The notes under the pieces were generated by a model. That model saw only the letters and a program-made list of their open reading frames with translations. It was not told where the DNA came from and searched no databases. Both the position numbers and the translations under genes were made by a program. From Microglena sp. YARC (taxonomy: Eukaryota > Chlorophyta > Chlorophyceae > Chlamydomonadales > Chlamydomonadaceae), in assembly GCA_022414725.1 (NCBI GenBank), contig CM039464.1, positions 31,739,109 to 31,803,108 on the forward strand: a DNA stretch of 64,000 bases, given 5' to 3'. Of this stretch, positions 41,001 through 47,000 are shown in pieces. How positions within the stretch are numbered: the stretch's first letter is position 1; every line of letters begins with the position of its first letter.

Positions 41001-44000
41001 CATTTCCTCTTGTGTCCCGTGTTCCCAAGGTGTCCCTCACTTTCCCTGGGCTTGACCCCGATGATCTACCTGAGGGCTCCATCAAGCGCATGTTCGAACA
41101 GGCTCGCACAAGGTAAGCCCGCTTAGCATCTGTTGCTTGATGACACTGCGTATTTCATGTATGTATGTTACACTCTAGAAGTTGTCAACTAGGTAGTGGG
41201 CTGTCAACTAGAAAGTGTGTTGCAGCCTCTTTATTATCTACATGAGGATTCCATCAAATGCATGTTCGAACAGGCCCGCAACAGGTAAGCCCGCTTAGTT
41301 ATATTTGTCCACCTGGGTGGCTGGGTATTACCCGGCTTCAACCTGGATTGTTACCTAGCTCCCACCTGGGTGGCTGGATATTACCTGGCTTCCACCTGGG
41401 TTATTACCTGGTTTTCACCCGCTTAGTATATTTTGCTCCACTTGGGTGGCTGAGTATTACCTGGCTTCCACCCGTTAAGCATCTTTTACTAGATGAAACA
41501 GTGCATGTATGTATGCCACAGTCCAGGGGTAGGCCAAATAGGCTAAAGGGACTTGCCCAACCTTGATAGTAAGGGCTTAAAAAGAAAAAGCATTGATGAA
41601 CTGGACCCCAAACAATCGTTTTACCGACAGGGTCCCTGAGTTTTGCTACGGTGCATCGCATATCTACTGTGTACCGCATATCTACAGTTTATCGCATATC
41701 TACAGTGTATCGCATATCTACAGCGTATCGCATATCTACAGTTTATCGCATATCTACAGTGTATCGCATATCTACAGTGAATCGCATATCTACAGTGTAT
41801 CGCATATCTACAGTGTATCGCATATCTACAGCGTATCCCAAATCTACAGTTTATCGCATATCTACAGTGTATCGCATATCTACAGTGTATCGCATATCTA
41901 CAGTGTATCGCATATCTACAGTGTATCGCATATTTACAGTGTATCGCATATCTACAGCGTATAGCATATCTACTGTGTATCGCATATCTACTGTGTATTG
42001 CATATCTACAGTGTATCGCATATATGTATGTTACGCTCAAGGGTTGTCAACTAAGTAGTGTGTTGCAGTCTGGAGGTTGCCAACTTGGCTCGAGAGGCTT
42101 GCATGAGCTCAACAGATGAAGAGTTCGCTGGAAAAGGCAATTAAGGATTGTATGTAGAGTGCCTGACTGTCTAAAGGGTAGCAGGATGTACAGTGCTTGA
42201 CTGTCCTGAGGGTAGCAGGATGTACAATGCAGGACTTTCCAAAGGGTAACAGGGTAGGTGAGAAGGGCCTTGCAACCTGAATAGACAGCTGTGGGTGATG
42301 ATGGTGGTGGTGATGAGAAGGAGGTGGAGGAAGACGGTGATGATGGTGGTGGTGGAGAGGATGATGATGATGAGGAGGAGGAGGAGGATGAAGACGGTGA
42401 TGATGATGATGATGGTGGTGGTGAGGATGATGATGATGAGGAGGAGGAGGAAGAGGAAGACGGTGATGATGGTGGTGGTGGCGAGGATGATGATGAGGAG
42501 GAAGAGGATGAGGAGGATGAAGACAGTGATGATGATGATGATGGTGGTGGTGGTGAGGATGATGATGAGGAGGAGGAAGAGGAAGACGGTGATGATGGTG
42601 GTGGTGAGGAGGAGGAGGAGGAGGAAGACGGTGATGATGATGGTGGTGGTGGTGGTGAGGATGATGATGATGAGGAGGAGGAAGACGGTGATGATGATGG
42701 TGGTGGTGGTGAGGATGATGATGAGGAGGAGGAGGAAGACGGTGATGATGATGATGATGTTAATGGCGAGGATGAGGAGGAGGAGGAAGATGGTGAGGAT
42801 GATGATGGTGGTGGTGAGGATGATGGAGATGATGATGAGGAGGAGGAAGCCGGTGATGGTGGTGGTGAGGAGGAGGAGGAGGTGGAGGAAGAGGAAGACA
42901 ATGAGGAAGACGATGTTGAGGATGATGACAACAAAGATGATGATGATGAAACCTTAGCAGCTACCCTGGATCACGTATTCTTGTGCCAAATATCCTATGA
43001 TAGCTTTTATTTAAGATGGTACTTGTAGTACAAGTGCTACTACGGCCGCCTTGTTGATTTGGGGGTGCCATGTTAGAGCCTTTGGGGTTTGTTTTGGGAG
43101 GTCAACAAAGCTGCTGGTAGCACCTTGGAGGCTACTAGGAGCACAATGGTGTTAAGTAAAGACACTGGTTCCTTTCCTTATTTTTGAAGCCCTTCCTATC
43201 ACGGTTGGGAAAGTTCCTCTAGTCTATCTGGCCTACCCCTGGACTGGAACATACATACTTGCCTGCAACTCCCCTGAATCGTTTTCTGTTTTGCCTGCAG
43301 CTACCCTGGTCTCGACTTGTTGGACCATGCCATCAGGAAGGGCTCCCTTTTGATCGCCCTCGATGTGCTAACCCTAGGCGCAGTCACATCAAGAGGCAAT
43401 GGTGACAAGGGTAATGCAGGAAACGTGTGGGCCAAGTCTGTGCCCAAGCCCAAGGAGTGGTTGTCGTGGCTCCAGCTCCCTTGGCCCAAAGATGGGGACG
43501 ACGTTTTTGTGCAGGTGGGAATAAGCTTCATTCACAAAATAATTACATTCTTTTAATATAATAATAATATTATATAAATAAATACGTTATATGTATGTTA
43601 TATGAATACAAGTATTATGTGTTTTCAGATGAAATGTGATTATATATATATATGTCAGGAGTGGTAAAGAGAGAAAAAATGCTAATGGGTAGCCTAAAAA
43701 CTGAGGAGGGCTGACCCCCCCCTCCCCCCTCCCCTTAAATAGGAATAAGAGGCACGACTCGAAACTATATATAGATTCTGGGTATTTACACTGTGGCGCA
43801 CACAATGGCATTCTCATAATTCCCAAACAGGGATTGTGCGATAGTCAAATACTCACCCATTCACCCATCCGTTCTCCCACCCATACCCACTCATCCATTC
43901 ACCCACCCATACCCACCCATCCATACCACCCATACCCACCCACATATGTGTGGCAGTACACGAGATGTATGGAATATTTGGGGACAACTTCAAACTGTGT

Positions 44001-47000
44001 CAAATAGGAGGTTGCACGAGCTATCTCGAATCAAGTTACCGCGGGACGAAAGGCTTATCAAACCCCTGCCACAAGGTCGGAAGCTGCTCTTCAGCCTCGG
44101 CCTCTGAATCTACTAGAATAGCAGTAAACTTGAGTTCACCATGAAGTCTCAATCATACATCCCAACCTGAGAATTACCCACCATCCAACCACCACAACCC
44201 CACCACCACCACCACCATCCAACCACCACGACCCCTCAGCAGCACCACAGCTCAACCCCAACCCCCAACAGACCGGAAGCATCATCCATCCATTGCATTG
44301 GAATGAGCCTGAGCAGGAGTTGGTGGAGTCCCTAAACCCTGAACCTTTGTCCCTAAATCACTGTGCAGATCGGGAGCATCATCCATCCATTGCATTGGGA
44401 TGAGCCTTAACAGGAGTGGGTGGAGTCCCTAAACCCTCAACCCTGAACCCTTGTCCCTAAACAACTGTGCAGATTGGGAGCACCATCCATCCATTGCATT
44501 GGGATGAATCTCAGCAGGAGTGGGTGGATTCCCCATCCTACACAGCCTCTTCCGTGCACACACCCGTGCTCAAGATGGTGGAGCCTATGGTAGTGCACCC
44601 AAGCATGGGCAACGCATGTGACCCTGCTCCCTTCTATGTGACCAACGGCATAATCTTGCACATTTGCTCCTCCGCAAGGCTCCGAGGCGATATCAAGTTG
44701 CGTGCTCGCAGCAGGGGCAAGGCAGTGGCCGTGAGCGTGGTTGGGGAGGCCACGCCACATGGTGGAGAAGTAGAAGAGGCTGCAACCTACTTCTACAAAG
44801 CCCATCTTGACTTCGGCGAGACCCCCTGCTTTGGAAATGCGACTCACAATGTTGCCTTAGAGGTGTGGGTAGGCCGTGTGATGGTCCAGTGCATCCCCAT
44901 CCTAGTCTTGCCTGAGGCCTTCAGGGCTGTTGCAGCGGACGTTGGCAGGCTCGCGACAAGCTTGCCCGAATTGAGCGATGGCTCTCCCAAGGTGCGCTAC
45001 ATGCTGGGTGTGCTGTCCAAGCTCGGCATGTGGCTTGAATTTGTGGAGCACTGGGTGAACTTAGGTAGGAGTGCGAAGGATGGAAAGGCTGTGTCTAGTG
45101 AGCAGGTGCTGCCCTCTGCACAAGTGACGCAACACATGCTTGGCTTGGCCCGCTTCCTGTTGGATCGCTTTGTAGTCGCTGGGCAAGCTAATGCAGCCCA
45201 TTGCGTCCTGAAAGGTCTTGTTTGCGTCACCTCTCCAACTCTGGGCTATGTGGGCCACGACGGAAAGCCTTGCAGCCAATTTAACCTCCTGCACACCGCC
45301 ATGTCCAGCAACAGGGCTAGTATGGTCTTGCTGGTCGATCGGTGGGCAGCCGCGATTCCCGCCCTGGGCTCTTGGTACAGTCATGACTTGCATGGGGTCA
45401 CCCCACTGCATATGCTGCTATCCCTCGATAAAGCCAAGATGCTAGTAGCTGTCCTGACCTACTCCAATCGAGCTCAGGTGGCTTGGTTCAGAGCCCGGGG
45501 CTTGATTAGCGACACCCCCGCTGAGCTGACTGCTACTAGCCCTCTCCGTTTCTTCATCCCTAAATTGGGCGTGTCACCTGTGTTAACCCGGCTGTACAGT
45601 TCGTGCCACAAACAGTCACAGAAGAGCCAACCCAAACCCGGAGGCAAGAGCGCAGCCTCCATGGGGCCAAGCCGCCTGTCCTCGTGCTCTTCAGTGTGCT
45701 ATGACAAGGATTCAGCTACCAGGAGAGCAGCCTCCATGGGGCCAAGCCGCCTGTCCTCCTTCTCCTCGGTGTGCCATGACAAGGATTCCGCTACCAAGGG
45801 GGTAACCTCCATGGGGCCAAGCCACCTTTCCTCATTCTCCTCGGTGTGCTATGACGAGGATTCCGCCAGACCTTGTTCATTGACCTGTTCGGACACTAAC
45901 CTCTTGCCTGCATCTCTTGATACACCCCTCCTTCTTCCTGCTGCCCCCGCCACCACCCCTGCCACCCCAGCAGCCACCATCTCTGCCACCCCTGCCCCCG
46001 CCACCCCTGTGGCCGCCACCACCACCCCCGCCACCGCCAATCCTGCCACCCCCGCCAATGCCCCTGCCACCCCCGCCACGACCCCTGTGGCCGCCACCCC
46101 CGCCACCACCACTCCTGCCACCCCCGCCACCACCATTCCTGCCACCCCTGCCACCACCATCCCTGCCACCCCCGCCACCGCCACCCCCGCCGCCACCTTC
46201 CCTGCCACCCCCACCACACCATCACTGCCACTCCCGCCACGACCCCTGTGGCCGCCATCCCCGCCACCACCATCCCTGCCACTCCTGCCGCCACCATCCC
46301 TGCCACTCCCGCCACCACCCCTGTGGCCGCCACCCCCGCCCACCACATCCCTGCCACCCCCGCCACCACTAACCCTGCCACTCCCGCCATTACCCCTGTG
46401 GCCACCGCCACCGCTGCCACCCCCGCCACCACCCCTGTGGCCGCCACCACCAGAATCCCTCAAGACGCTGGCGTTATGGTGGGTGACCATGGACACAGGA
46501 GCGCTGGCTTGAGGACCCCGGCTCAGAAGAGGGGCATCCCCACACTGCATAGCTCGCTGCTGGACCCCACCCCCTCTAACTTTGCACCTACCTTGCCCGC
46601 AGTCAAGGCGCTAGCACCTGAGACAGGAGGGGTGGACCCTGCAGATCCAGGCAGTGATCACATTGCCCACGGTCAGCCTTGTGATGGCCTGCTTCCCCAT
46701 GCTGAGAGCATCCCTGCAGTATCCACCAACTGCCAGGGCCTTGCTGTTTCACCTCCATGGTATCGCCTGATGAAACAGTTCTGGTCCAGCCTGGACCCCT
46801 GGCCTAATGCCAAGCAGCAGAACAAATTCATCATATACAAGATGGAGAAGATGTCGATGACCATAAAGTTGGTCTGTCTGCTTCAATTTTCCGCCCAGAT
46901 GGGCATTGTCCTCAGGTCTGGTTTCTGTCTCCTCTCCCTGAATGCGATTATAGTGGCATGTCTCTTCTCAATGCCGATCATCTTGGCACTGCACAGAAGA

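Noticed and set aside
42047..43028. Acidic (Asp/Glu/Gly) ORF of 245 codons and Ser/Pro-rich reverse ORF
   Set aside because: Triplet repeat within intron 11; phases of exons 11 and 12 join directly without it.
43950..44144. Possible additional exon between exons 12 and 13
   Set aside because: Exons 12 and 13 are both phase 0 and join in frame directly. The candidate needs a poor acceptor and has no clear donor, though part of it looks protein-like.
45849..46550. Reverse-strand Gly/Val/Ala-rich ORF of 233 codons
   Set aside because: A shadow of the coding GCCACC minisatellite on the opposite strand.
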